Positions 1 through 7,297 of a stretch of DNA of 14,094 nucleotides are shown in pieces. Origin of the DNA: JBGTBQ01 sp041749275 (lineage in GTDB: Bacteria; Acidobacteriota; Blastocatellia; Pyrinomonadales; Pyrinomonadaceae); assembly GCA_041749275.1 (NCBI GenBank), contig JBGTBQ010000331.1:1-14094 (forward strand). Direction: 5' to 3'. A program made the position numbers and the translations under genes. The notes below the pieces were generated by a model that was not told where the DNA came from, made no database searches, and saw only the letters and a program-made list of their open reading frames with translations. Within the stretch, counting starts at the first letter, position 1. Every line of letters starts with the position of its first letter.

Positions 1-40
1 GCTTGCGGCGGGGAGGAAGCTGTCCATATTAGCTGGGTTT

Positions 41-125
41 CCAAAGGGGCGCAGCGCCCTTTGGTCAAGGGTGGGGTGAATGCCCCACCCGCGAAGCCGA
101 GGCGTGCGGCGTGTGTTTTCGCCGC
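41..125 (-). terminator. Three tandem hairpins downstream of the minus-strand methyltransferase gene
   Basis: Three consecutive stem-loops lie just past the stop codon of the RNA methyltransferase gene. GCGGCG (106-111) pairs with CGCCGC (120-125). GGGTGGGG (69-76) pairs perfectly with CCCCACCC (83-90) over a 6-base loop. CCAAAGGG (41-48) pairs with CCCTTTGG (57-64). None is followed by a convincing run of U in the minus direction, so a classical intrinsic terminator is not proven. They could be a Rho-assisted terminator, a 3'-end stabilising structure or a dispersed repeat. The rest of 1-134 shows no gene. Confidence 0.4.
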
Positions 126-134
126 CGCCGAGTT

Positions 135-944
135 TTACTTCCATTCAAACTTTCTCTGGCGGGCGGCTTCGTAGAGGATGACGCCGAGGGCGACGGAGGC
201 GTTTAAGCTCTCGACCCTCGGGTTCATCGGAACGCGCACGCGCACGTCAGCGGCTTCGAGTTCTTCGGCGGATAAACCGCTCGCCTCCGGCCCGACGACA
301 ACGGCCCGCGCCATTCCCCAGTCAATCTCGATGTGGGTGTGCGCCGCGAAGGCGCTCGTGGCGACAGTTCGGATGCCTCGCTCCGAGCACCAGCGCAAAG
401 CGCGCTCGAACGATGCGCCCGTCCAGAGCGGCAAGCGAAACGCCGAACCCATCGCGCCGCGCAGCGCCTTTGGCGAGAGGGGGTCTGTGGAGCCGAGTGT
501 GGAGATGACAGCCGTCGCCCCCGCCGCTTCCGCGACGCGCAACATCGCGCCCGCGTTCGAGGGGTTGTTCACGCGGTGTAAGATCACGACGAGGGGCACA
601 CCAGCCAGCGGCTTGAGAGTTTCTTCCATCGTCCGCGCGCGGCGTGATAGAGCGATGATGCCTTGCGAAGATTTCGTGTCTGAAATTGAATCGAGAATAT
701 TCGCCACGACTGGAATCAGCCGGCAGCCGTGACTACGGAGAACCGAGAGCAAACGAGAGCCGCGTTCATCCGCTTTGACGGCATCCGTGTAAAAGACAGT
801 CTCGATGTCGAGAGCCGCGCCGACCGCCTCCTCGCACAACCGGACGCCTTCGATAAAGAGATAAGCGTTGTCTTTCCCGTCGCGCACGGCTCGTGCGTGT
901 TGGACGGCTGGATTACTTCGGCTCTTGATGATTGTCTTGCTCAT
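135..944 (-). CDS. SpoU/TrmH-family (SPOUT) RNA 2'-O-methyltransferase
   Basis: Predicted S-adenosylmethionine-dependent methyltransferase acting on rRNA or tRNA ribose in the cytoplasm, 269 residues. All three SpoU signature motifs are visible in the C-terminal half: NNPSNAGAMLR (126-136, with the conserved Asn130 and Arg136), VVGPEASGLS (216-225, with Glu220) and VPMNPRVESLNASVA (238-252, with the Glu-Ser-Leu-Asn core). The N-terminal 100 residues (including LFIEGVRLCEEA, 29-40) match the L30e-like substrate-binding domain of the RlmB/TsnR/YsgA type. The frame stays open upstream to 1097, but the ATG at 944 is chosen because the family fold starts there and because it overlaps the upstream gene's stop as TGATG, a sign of translational coupling. 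The RNA target cannot be told from sequence. The family is certain, the subfamily is not. Confidence 0.9.
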   Translation of the reverse strand: MSKTIIKSRSNPAVQHARAVRDGKDNAYLFIEGVRLCEEAVGAALDIETVFYTDAVKADERGSRLLSVLRSHGCRLIPVVANILDSISDTKSSQGIIALSRRARTMEETLKPLAGVPLVVILHRVNNPSNAGAMLRVAEAAGATAVISTLGSTDPLSPKALRGAMGSAFRLPLWTGASFERALRWCSERGIRTVATSAFAAHTHIEIDWGMARAVVVGPEASGLSAEELEAADVRVRVPMNPRVESLNASVALGVILYEAARQRKFEWK

Positions 945-1930
945 CACGAAATGGTCTGGCTTCCGCCGAATTCTAGTTCGGCCCAGACAGGCCAGTGGTC
1001 GGACACGCCCCAGCCGCGCGCGACGCCCCACCGTGTGATGCTCACGCCCCGGACGAAAATCCAGTCGGCATGAAGTCGTAGAGGGCCGGCCCGCCATGTC
1101 CCCACACCCGAAGGCAGCGGTGTGGTAAAGCCGCGTGATTCGAGATAAGCGCGGGTCGCTTCGCGGGCTGATGGGATGAGCGTGTTGAAGTCGCCAACGA
1201 ACGCCAACGGTTCGCCGGCGCCAATGCGGTCGGCGTGGTCGAGCACGGCCTCGTGCTGCTTCAACTGTTCTTCGAGATGTGCATGTGGATCAATGTGCGC
1301 GTTGAAAACATGGAGGCGTCCGCCGATGACGGGCACGGTTGCCGTCATGGCGAGGCGTGGTCGCCACGGGCACTCAGTCCACGGCAGTTCGACGCGCGCC
1401 GCGCCGGAGAGCGGGAGACGGCTGAGAATCGCAACTCCCGTGTCACCCGCTTCGCCACGATGGATGCGCTCTTCAAAATCCAGATACCACTGCTTTTTCT
1501 TTGGCTCCGCTATGTCGGGGGTGGGCATCGCGGCGCGCACGAAATCCATCTTGAGCGCTACGGCAAGTTCACGCGCAACGTGCCTGCCCCCGGCGCGCAA
1601 CGTCCGGCTGTCCGCCTCTTGCAATGCAATCAAATCAGCGGGTGGCATTCTTCGCCCGCCGTTGAAAGTGCGGGCGGCCTTTGCAATGTTGCGTGCAACG
1701 AGAGCGGAGCGCCGCCCCGGTCGTTTGACTCCAACCCGCCGGAGCAGTCCGCCGGTGATGAGGAACGAGCCGACGGCATAGCGGATGTTGTAAGTAGCGA
1801 TGACGAGTTTAGTCTCGAAAGTTTTGTTGGTAACACGAGGTGCATACTCGCCGACTTCAAGGTCGTGCGAATCAACAGTCTCGTCCGCCAGACTCGGTGC
1901 GGGCAGCGTCGAATGCTTTGCGTGGGACAT
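944..1930 (-). CDS. Endonuclease/exonuclease/phosphatase-fold metal-dependent hydrolase
   Basis: Member of the EEP (DNase I-like) superfamily, 328 residues from the ATG at 1930. The core motifs run in order: TYNIRYAVG with Asn48, LIALQEAD with the metal-binding Glu105, GDTGVAILSR (162-171), NAHIDPHAHLEEQ with Asn210 and His212, VGDFNTL with Asp247 and Asn249, ADWIFV with Asp289, and the terminal SDHWPVWAEL with Asp311-His312. All catalytic positions are present, so the enzyme should be active as a phosphodiesterase or nuclease, but the substrate (DNA, RNA, lipid or inositol phosphate) cannot be inferred. No signal peptide is seen; the first 40 residues are a poorly conserved lead-in. A TTG at 1945 is an alternative start, and neither start has a clear ribosome binding site. 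Its stop overlaps the RNA methyltransferase start by one base, so the two are probably one operon. It is divergent from the receiver gene, with a gap of about 50 bp. Confidence 0.82.
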   Translation of the reverse strand: MSHAKHSTLPAPSLADETVDSHDLEVGEYAPRVTNKTFETKLVIATYNIRYAVGSFLITGGLLRRVGVKRPGRRSALVARNIAKAARTFNGGRRMPPADLIALQEADSRTLRAGGRHVARELAVALKMDFVRAAMPTPDIAEPKKKQWYLDFEERIHRGEAGDTGVAILSRLPLSGAARVELPWTECPWRPRLAMTATVPVIGGRLHVFNAHIDPHAHLEEQLKQHEAVLDHADRIGAGEPLAFVGDFNTLIPSAREATRAYLESRGFTTPLPSGVGTWRAGPLRLHADWIFVRGVSITRWGVARGWGVSDHWPVWAELEFGGSQTIS

Positions 1931-1983
1931 CCAATGGGTGCACAATGCGTGTGATGAATTTCAACGACCGTGAGGGATTATAG

Positions 1984-2343
1984 ATGAATCGCCGCGTGCT
2001 TGCCGCAGTAGATGATCTGTTCTTCGCCTCGAAAATCCGCGGGACGGCTGAACGATTGAACGTCACAGTCGAGTTCGCCAAAAAAGCCGATACGCTTTTC
2101 GATCTTGCCAAGACCGAAACTCCGGCACTCATCATCCTCGACCTCAATTCCGAGAGACTCGACCCTCTGAGTCTCGTAAAGAGACTCAAAGAGGACGAGC
2201 AATTGCGAAGCGTCCCCATCGTCGGTTTTCTTTCGCACGTGCAGACGCAGTTACTGCGGCTGGCGGAAGATGCGGGCGTTGAAAGGGTGATGCCACGTTC
2301 AGCTTTTACAAAGTTTCTGCCTGAGATTTTGCAGGGCGATTGA
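1984..2343 (+). CDS. Stand-alone CheY-like receiver domain protein
   Basis: A 119-residue protein with the pattern of a response-regulator receiver domain and no output domain. The acidic pair Asp10-Asp11 follows the first beta strand, the probable phospho-acceptor Asp53 ends the strand LIILD (49-53), and Ser84 in VGFLSHV (80-86) takes the conserved Ser/Thr position. The position normally held by the invariant Lys before a Pro/Phe appears as Arg105 in MPRSAF (103-108), so signalling may be altered or phosphorylation-independent. The ATG at 1984 is supported by GAGGGA (1972-1977), 6 bases upstream. No histidine kinase gene is nearby, so the partner is unknown. The gene is flanked by minus-strand genes on both sides and is probably a single transcription unit. 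Confidence 0.75.
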   Translation: MNRRVLAAVDDLFFASKIRGTAERLNVTVEFAKKADTLFDLAKTETPALIILDLNSERLDPLSLVKRLKEDEQLRSVPIVGFLSHVQTQLLRLAEDAGVERVMPRSAFTKFLPEILQGD

Positions 2344-2349
2344 GATAAA

Positions 2350-2430
2350 GGGTGGAAGGACGACATGTCAGATAGCGCGTCTTTCATGCGCGTTCAATGA
2401 CGCCCTCCCTGATGGTCGCGCCTTCCGCCC
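2350..2430. other. Inverted repeat in the convergent gap between the receiver gene and aroF
   Basis: GGGTGGAAGG (2350-2359) is complementary to CCTTCCGCCC (2421-2430) apart from one G-U-type position. It spans nearly all of the 90-bp gap between two convergent genes. The long loop (about 61 bases) and lack of U-tracts make terminator function uncertain. Confidence 0.25.
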
Positions 2431-2433
2431 TGT

Positions 2434-3453
2434 TCAACCTACTGGCGCGGGCGCAATTACTTCGTGAATCGCACGCACTTCCACGGCGAGACGCTCGTAT
2501 TGTTCGAGCGTGAGCGCCTGTGCGCCGTCGCAGAGCGCCTTCTCCGGGTGGTCGTGGACTTCGATAATCAAACCGTCAGCGCCGCAGGCGACACCCGCGC
2601 GTGCGAGCGGCGTGACCATGTAGTTTTTGCCGGTGCCGTGTGAAGGGTCAACGATGACGGGCAGGTGTGAGATGCGGCGGACGGCGGGAATCGCGGCGAG
2701 GTCGAGCGTGTTGCGTGTGTGCTGCGCGAAGGTGCGTACACCGCGTTCGCAAAGGATGACATTGTAGTTGCCCTCGGACATGACATACTCGGCGGCAAGA
2801 AGCCATTCATCGAGCATCGCCGAAAGGCCGCGCTTTAAAAGGATAGGCAGAGAGGATTGACCCGCGCGCCGGAGCAGCGAAAAATTCTGCATGTTGCGCG
2901 CGCCAATCTGGATCACGTCGGCGTAACGCTCGACCATCTCCAAACCACGCTCGTCCATCGCTTCGGTGACGATCTTCAGACCAAACACGTCGCGCGCTTC
3001 CGCGAGGATCATCAAACCTTCTTCACCGAGACCCTGAAAGGCGTAAGGGCTGGTGCGGGGTTTAAAAGCGCCCCCACGGAAAAATCGAGCGCCACTCCTT
3101 TTCACCGACTCGGCGACGGCGAACACCTGCTCGCGGCTCTCGACCGCGCACGGACCCGCGATGATCGCCAACTCTTCGCCGCCGATGGTCGCATCCCCGA
3201 CGCGGACGATGGTTTTTTCGGGCCGCAGGTCATTCGAAATCAATTTGTAAGGCTTCGTGACGCGGATGGCTTCGGCCACGCCGTTAAGATTCTCGACGCG
3301 GGAAGGGTCAATCGGCCCCTGATTGCCCGTGACGGCAATCGCGGTGCGCGTCGGGCCGGGCAGAGGATGGGCGCGTAAGCCCAACTCAGTAATGACGCGC
3401 ACAACCTCCGCAACATCGCGTTCCGTGGCGTCAGCTTTCATTACAATCAGCAT
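2434..3453 (-). CDS. aroF: 3-deoxy-7-phosphoheptulonate synthase (DAHP synthase, type I-beta)
   Basis: Catalyses phosphoenolpyruvate plus erythrose 4-phosphate to DAHP, the first step of the shikimate pathway to aromatic amino acids. At 339 residues it has the length and plan of the Thermotoga-type enzyme: an N-terminal ferredoxin-like/ACT-like regulatory domain (about 1-70, beginning MLIVMK) and a TIM-barrel catalytic domain. Visible landmarks are AGPCAVES (99-106), FFRGGAFKPRTSPY (124-137), QIGARNMQN (182-190), LLKRG (205-209), CERG (235-238) and VDPSHGTG (268-275). The metal ligands expected for the family, Cys102, His272, Glu298 and Asp309, are all in place. The N-terminal domain implies feedback control by an aromatic amino acid, probably Tyr or Phe, as in the characterised relative. 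The ATG at 3453 has GAGG 6 bases upstream. It lies 146 bp downstream of argS on the same strand. The symbol follows common usage for this class. Confidence 0.95.
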   Translation of the reverse strand: MLIVMKADATERDVAEVVRVITELGLRAHPLPGPTRTAIAVTGNQGPIDPSRVENLNGVAEAIRVTKPYKLISNDLRPEKTIVRVGDATIGGEELAIIAGPCAVESREQVFAVAESVKRSGARFFRGGAFKPRTSPYAFQGLGEEGLMILAEARDVFGLKIVTEAMDERGLEMVERYADVIQIGARNMQNFSLLRRAGQSSLPILLKRGLSAMLDEWLLAAEYVMSEGNYNVILCERGVRTFAQHTRNTLDLAAIPAVRRISHLPVIVDPSHGTGKNYMVTPLARAGVACGADGLIIEVHDHPEKALCDGAQALTLEQYERLAVEVRAIHEVIAPAPVG

Positions 3454-3482
3454 GTAGAACCTCGATAAACTTCGTGACCAAA

Positions 3483-3511
3483 ATTATGAAATCAACCTTT
3501 ACGTGTGCCGA
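3483..3511 (-). promoter_or_regulatory. Candidate sigma-70-type promoter for aroF
   Basis: On the minus strand a -10-like CATAAT (3488-3483, five of six consensus bases) stands 17 bases from TCGGCA (3511-3506, four of six against TTGACA). Predicted transcription would start around 3475, giving a short leader before the aroF ATG at 3453. It was found by eye only. Confidence 0.33.
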
Positions 3512-3535
3512 CAGGCGTCGCTGTGCCAGCCCCAA

Positions 3536-3571
3536 TCCATTGGCAAACCCATTGGCAAACCCATTGGCAAA
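3536..3571. repeat. Three-unit 12-bp tandem repeat in the argS-aroF gap
   Basis: The 12-mer YCCATTGGCAAA occurs three times head to tail (3536-3547, 3548-3559, 3560-3571); the first copy differs only in its first base. The first unit also completes a small palindrome, CCAAT-CC-ATTGG (3532-3543). It lies upstream of the candidate aroF promoter. Because 12 is a multiple of three, the minus strand reads as a repeated Phe-Ala-Asn-Gly in one frame, but that short frame overlaps both neighbouring genes and is not called. The repeat could be slippage-prone or a set of phased binding sites. Confidence 0.85.
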
Positions 3572-3599
3572 ATTCGTGCCGCCAACCACTGCCTGACAT

Positions 3600-5663
3600 C
3601 TACATTCTCTCTGGAACTTCAATGCCGAGGGTGGCGAGCGCAGCCGTCAATTGTCGCCGCGCGAAATCCGCGACGACGACGAGAACCGCGCGCCTTGTCA
3701 GGTCTTTCTCTTTAAGTATATTGTTCGCCGGACGGTTGTAAAAAGAGTTGAATGAGTGCGCCAGCGAGAACGTGTACTTGGCAAGATGCGAAGGCTCGGC
3801 GGCATTTGCCGATTGCGCCATCGCTTCATCCAGCCTACCCGCGAGCATGACCAAAGACCATATCTCGGTTCCGGTTTCCCCTTCAAAAACCCCTGCGACC
3901 TGCGCCGCCGGCTCGCTTCCGGTCTCCGCCGCGGAGTTGACGAAGCCCAGCGCCGAGGCCAATTCTTCATCTGGCAATTTGCGAAAGATGGAGTTCGCAC
4001 GGACGGCGGCATACTGACAATAAGGCCCGGCTTCGCCCGTCGTCGAGAGAGCTTCCTTGAAGTCGAAAACGATGACGGAGTTGCGCGTCCACTTCAACAG
4101 GAAATAACGGAGCGCGCCGACGGCGAGACTATGCGCGGCCTTTTCTTTGTCTTGCGTGTTCAGGTCAGGATGTCGTTCTTCAACCTCGCGGAGCGCGTTT
4201 GCTTCGAGACGGTCAATAAAGTCGTCGGACTTTACGCCCAGACCGCGCCGTCCACTCATTTCAACGAAAGGACGAGCGCGCTCCTCCTCGCTCAGTTGCA
4301 CACCGAGTTCTTCGGCGGCGGCGGGCGAGAGCGCGACCATCTCATAAGACATGTGGACGCTCGCCTCTTCACCGACTCCCGGTGCGACCGCCGCGACCCC
4401 GCGCCGGACGACATCCTGCGGGTAGGTCTGACGCGAGTCAATGACATTGTAGACGGTTGCCCCCCTGCCAAAGTCCGGCGCATCCGGAGATGCTTCATGT
4501 ACGTCGCTCGTCGTCGTCCAGATGGTGTGGCCGTCTTTGTGTGTGCGAAACGGCTTGAAGTGAAAATTCAAATCAACCTGTCCGAGCTTCCACAATTGGT
4601 AGGCGATGTCCTTGCCGGTGTAGGTAATCGTACCGTTTGAACGGACGATGACCTTGTCAGCCTCGTGCTCGTCCGAGCCTTCGTGCGACTCCATTGGCAT
4701 CACCCAGCAGCCCGCGAGCTTACCCTCTGTTTCAAAACGCACCGCTCCCGAAGCTTTCATGCGCTCGAAGGCGTGTTCCCAGAGGAAGTGCAATACTTCG
4801 GACTCGCGTGGAAGCAGATCATAGCGAATGCCTAGACGCTCCATCGTGTCGAGGTGCGCGTTGACGATTCGGGTGGCGATGTAGTCGGCGAGTTCGGCGG
4901 TGGGGTTGCCGCCCTCTTCGATGGCGTGCAGCGTCTCGACGCGCAGGCGCAGGCGCTCCGGGTCTTCTTTCGCTTCGAGGTCTCCGTTGCGATAAAAGAG
5001 TCCGACGCGCGCATACAAGTCCCAGCAATAATAATCGAAGGGATATTCGGGTTTGAGCGACGCTTCGAGCGCACGCACGTCATCGAGTGTCAGGTGTTCG
5101 AGTTGTTGAAACCCGACCACTACGTCGGCGACCTGTACGCCCGTGTTGTCAATATAGTTATGGACTTCGACCCGTTCGCCCCGCGCGCGTAGAATGTTGA
5201 CAAACGTATCGCCGAGAACAGAGTTTCGCATGTGGCCGATGTGCGCCGCTTTATTCGGATTGACGCTTGTATGTTCGACCATGCGTTTCGGTCGGCCAAC
5301 GGCTTCTTCCGCGCCGTCTTTGGTTTCGACTCCGGCGTGTGGAGTGGCGAGAGTGGAAAGCAGACGGCTCCGGTCGAAGAAAAGGTTGAGATAGCCTGCG
5401 CCCGCGACTTCGACACGCGCTACCTCCTCGGCGGCTTCGAGGTCTTGCTTCAATTCTTCGGCGATGGAGCGGGGGTTGCGCTTCTCGCCGGTGGACTGTT
5501 TGATGCGCTTCGCCATCTCGAACGCGACAGGGAAGGCGAGGTCGCCAAGTTCCGCGCGCGGCGGCACCTCGGCGGGCACGTGTTCAAGTTCGATGCCGAA
5601 TCTGCTGACGGCGCCGGCGCGAACGATGTCGCGCATCTTGTGTTGTAGATGAATAAGATTCAA
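3600..5663 (-). CDS. argS: Arginyl-tRNA synthetase
   Basis: Class I aminoacyl-tRNA synthetase that charges tRNA-Arg in the cytoplasm. At 687 residues it is longer than the usual 550-600. The N-terminal Add-1-type domain (about 1-105) is followed by the catalytic Rossmann fold with VNPNKAAHIGHMRNSVLGD, whose HIGH is at residues 141-144. Next come YTGKDIAYQLWKLG, EMSGRRGLGVKSDD in the place of the KMSKS loop (typically degenerate in ArgS) and the helical DALR anticodon-binding domain at the C-terminus (FNSFYNRPANNIL near the end). The YTGKDIAYQLWKLG region recalls archaeal-type ArgS. The start is a TTG at 5663: the downstream ATG (5636) would remove the MNLIHLQHK lead, which matches the family N-terminus, and GGAG lies 5 bases before the TTG. 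It is probably transcribed on its own or together with aroF. Confidence 0.95.
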   Translation of the reverse strand: MNLIHLQHKMRDIVRAGAVSRFGIELEHVPAEVPPRAELGDLAFPVAFEMAKRIKQSTGEKRNPRSIAEELKQDLEAAEEVARVEVAGAGYLNLFFDRSRLLSTLATPHAGVETKDGAEEAVGRPKRMVEHTSVNPNKAAHIGHMRNSVLGDTFVNILRARGERVEVHNYIDNTGVQVADVVVGFQQLEHLTLDDVRALEASLKPEYPFDYYCWDLYARVGLFYRNGDLEAKEDPERLRLRVETLHAIEEGGNPTAELADYIATRIVNAHLDTMERLGIRYDLLPRESEVLHFLWEHAFERMKASGAVRFETEGKLAGCWVMPMESHEGSDEHEADKVIVRSNGTITYTGKDIAYQLWKLGQVDLNFHFKPFRTHKDGHTIWTTTSDVHEASPDAPDFGRGATVYNVIDSRQTYPQDVVRRGVAAVAPGVGEEASVHMSYEMVALSPAAAEELGVQLSEEERARPFVEMSGRRGLGVKSDDFIDRLEANALREVEERHPDLNTQDKEKAAHSLAVGALRYFLLKWTRNSVIVFDFKEALSTTGEAGPYCQYAAVRANSIFRKLPDEELASALGFVNSAAETGSEPAAQVAGVFEGETGTEIWSLVMLAGRLDEAMAQSANAAEPSHLAKYTFSLAHSFNSFYNRPANNILKEKDLTRRAVLVVVADFARRQLTAALATLGIEVPERM

Positions 5664-5743
5664 AAGAACTCCGCCTTTGACATGTCCCGTTTAATAATGT
5701 CGGTCGGCTTAGTGGTCGTGTGCCGGCTGACATGAAAGCGGAA

Positions 5744-5774
5744 AGTATAGCGCAGCGCGCCGAAGTGATGCTAA
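5744..5774 (-). promoter_or_regulatory. Candidate promoter for argS
   Basis: On the minus strand a strong -10 sequence TATACT (5749-5744) has a weak -35, TTAGCA (5774-5769), at the long spacing of 19. The predicted leader to the TTG start at 5663 is about 75 bases. The -10 is convincing, the -35 is not. Confidence 0.35.
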
Positions 5775-5939
5775 TGCACTTAAAAAGTGGGGCGTTGAGG
5801 TGGAAGTCGTGGACCACATGTCCGCATCAGAGTGTCAATGCGTATTACCGCGCAATCCAGTTTGTGAAAGCACGTCTGGGGCTTTTGCACCTGCGGGGGA
5901 CGATTCCGGAGTTGTACTTTTCGATCTGGCGGCACCGGC

Positions 5940-5970
5940 TTGACACTGAAGCGCCGCGCTCTGCTACCAT
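5940..5970 (+). promoter_or_regulatory. Candidate promoter for larC
   Basis: A perfect -35, TTGACA (5940-5945), is followed after 19 bases by TACCAT (5965-5970). The latter carries an extended -10 TG one base upstream (5962-5963), which can compensate for imperfect spacing. Transcription would start near 5977, about 29 bases before the larC ATG at 6006. Confidence 0.45.
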
Positions 5971-6005
5971 CCTCCACAATCTATGTCCGGACAACTACTT
6001 GCAGC

Positions 6006-7187
6006 ATGACGCGGACACTCTATTTCGATTGCTTCGCCGGTATTAGCGGCGACATGACGCTCGGCGCGCTCGTCTCCGCCGGGGTGGACGAGCGTGCGCT
6101 TGTCGAACAGGTCAAACTGCTGAATGTTTCCAACTTCGACCTCACATTTGAGCAGGTAGATCGCTCCGGCATCAGTGCCACACGCGCCATCGTCCGGACC
6201 GGACACGAACATCATCACCGCCACTTGTCCGACATACACAAGATTATTTTCGACTCGCAACTCGCGGACAAAATTAAAGACCGCGCGGCACAGATTTTCA
6301 CGCGTCTCGCCGAGGCAGAGGCGCGCGTCCATAACGTGCCCATCGAGAAGGTTCATTTTCACGAGGTCGGCGCGGTTGATGCCATTGTTGACGTGGTCGG
6401 AGCGTGCATCGGTTTCGATCTGCTCGGCGTCCAGCGTTTTGTCTGCTCGGCCTTGCACGTCGGGAGCGGGATGGTCGAGATGGAGCACGGACGGTTCCCC
6501 GTGCCTCCGCCCGCGGTCGCCGAACTGCTCCGGCAGGCGCCAATCTATGCGACCGATATCACGGGCGAACTGGTGACGCCGACCGGAGCGGCCATCGTCA
6601 GTTCGGTCTGCGAGCTTTACGGGCCGCTGCCGCCGATGCGTGTCGAGCGCACCGGGTATGGAGCGGGCGGGCGTGAATATCGGAAATTCCCAAACGTCCT
6701 GCGTCTAATAGTCGGCGAATCTGATAACGACGCTGATCTGAGTGGCGAGCGGCTATTCATTGTCGAGACGAATATTGACGACGCTTCGCCGCAGATGGTC
6801 GGTCACTTGATGGAGCAGGCTTTCGCGCGCGGGGCGCTCGATTGTTTCTTCACACCCGTCCAGATGAAGAAGAACCGGCCCGGTGTGCTGATCTCTATTC
6901 TCTGCCGGCCTGACGAACGTGAAGCGATGTTCAATTTACTTTTTACGGAGACGACGACCATCGGCGCGCGGAGCTACGAGGTCGAGCGGCGTGCGCTTGA
7001 GAGAGAGATGGTGACAGTCAAGACAGAGTATGGACCGATTGATATTAAAGTCGCGCGCGCGGACGGACGCATCACAACCTATACACCCGAATTCGAACAG
7101 TGTCGCGCCGCCGCTCATCAAGCGGGAGTGCCGCTCCGTGTAGTAGAAGGGGCGGCGCGGTCTGCGTTCGAACGGAATCAAGACTGA
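6006..7187 (+). CDS. larC: Nickel-pincer cofactor biosynthesis protein LarC
   Basis: Nickel insertase that installs Ni into pyridinium-3,5-bisthiocarboxylic acid mononucleotide to form the NPN cofactor of lactate racemase and relatives (LarA superfamily). The 393-residue sequence shows the family hallmarks in order: FDCFAGISGDMTLGAL (7-22), a His-rich HEHHHRHLSDIH (67-78) likely to handle Ni, KVHFHEVGAVDAIVD (115-129), HGRFPVPPPA (161-170), TGELVTPTGAAI (186-197), ETNIDDASPQ (254-263) and TPVQMKKNRPG (283-293). In some lactobacilli larC is split by a programmed frameshift; here it is one uninterrupted frame. The open frame begins at 5940, but the ATG at 6006 places the protein exactly at the family N-terminus. 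No strong Shine-Dalgarno is seen. larA, larB and larE are not in this window. Confidence 0.93.
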   Translation: MTRTLYFDCFAGISGDMTLGALVSAGVDERALVEQVKLLNVSNFDLTFEQVDRSGISATRAIVRTGHEHHHRHLSDIHKIIFDSQLADKIKDRAAQIFTRLAEAEARVHNVPIEKVHFHEVGAVDAIVDVVGACIGFDLLGVQRFVCSALHVGSGMVEMEHGRFPVPPPAVAELLRQAPIYATDITGELVTPTGAAIVSSVCELYGPLPPMRVERTGYGAGGREYRKFPNVLRLIVGESDNDADLSGERLFIVETNIDDASPQMVGHLMEQAFARGALDCFFTPVQMKKNRPGVLISILCRPDEREAMFNLLFTETTTIGARSYEVERRALEREMVTVKTEYGPIDIKVARADGRITTYTPEFEQCRAAAHQAGVPLRVVEGAARSAFERNQD

Positions 7188-7297
7188 AAGCGCGAGTGTC
7201 AATGAGATAATGTGGAGGCAAGTCGGAATTGATTTCACGGACGAACGCGATTCCAGTCTATTTGCGTTTGCCCCTTTGTTGAGGGTAAGTTTTTGAC

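Larger units (their letters stand above)
5664..6005. other. Divergent intergenic region between argS and larC
   Basis: This 342-bp gap holds no gene I can support. A plus-strand frame at 5720-6046 runs into larC, and another open stretch (5731-5943) lacks a good start; neither has recognisable content. The gap carries a candidate promoter on each side, the argS Shine-Dalgarno on the minus strand near 5670, and no tRNA-like fold or T-box-like structure that I could recognise by eye. Confidence 0.6.

Noticed and set aside
1235..1954. Long plus-strand frame opposite the EEP-fold hydrolase
   Set aside because: It is antisense to a gene with all family motifs intact; its length reflects GC-rich codon bias.
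3431..3622. Minus-strand 63-codon frame encoding a repeated Phe-Ala-Asn-Gly
   Set aside because: It overlaps the end of argS and the start of aroF, its repeat is just the 12-bp tandem repeat read in frame, and it lacks a convincing ribosome binding site.
3756..4640. 294-codon plus-strand frame opposite argS
   Set aside because: It is a shadow of the argS reading frame, with no domain and no start signal.
5720..6046. Plus-strand 108-codon frame in the argS-larC gap
   Set aside because: It runs into larC in another frame, covers the candidate larC promoter, and its composition resembles no protein family.
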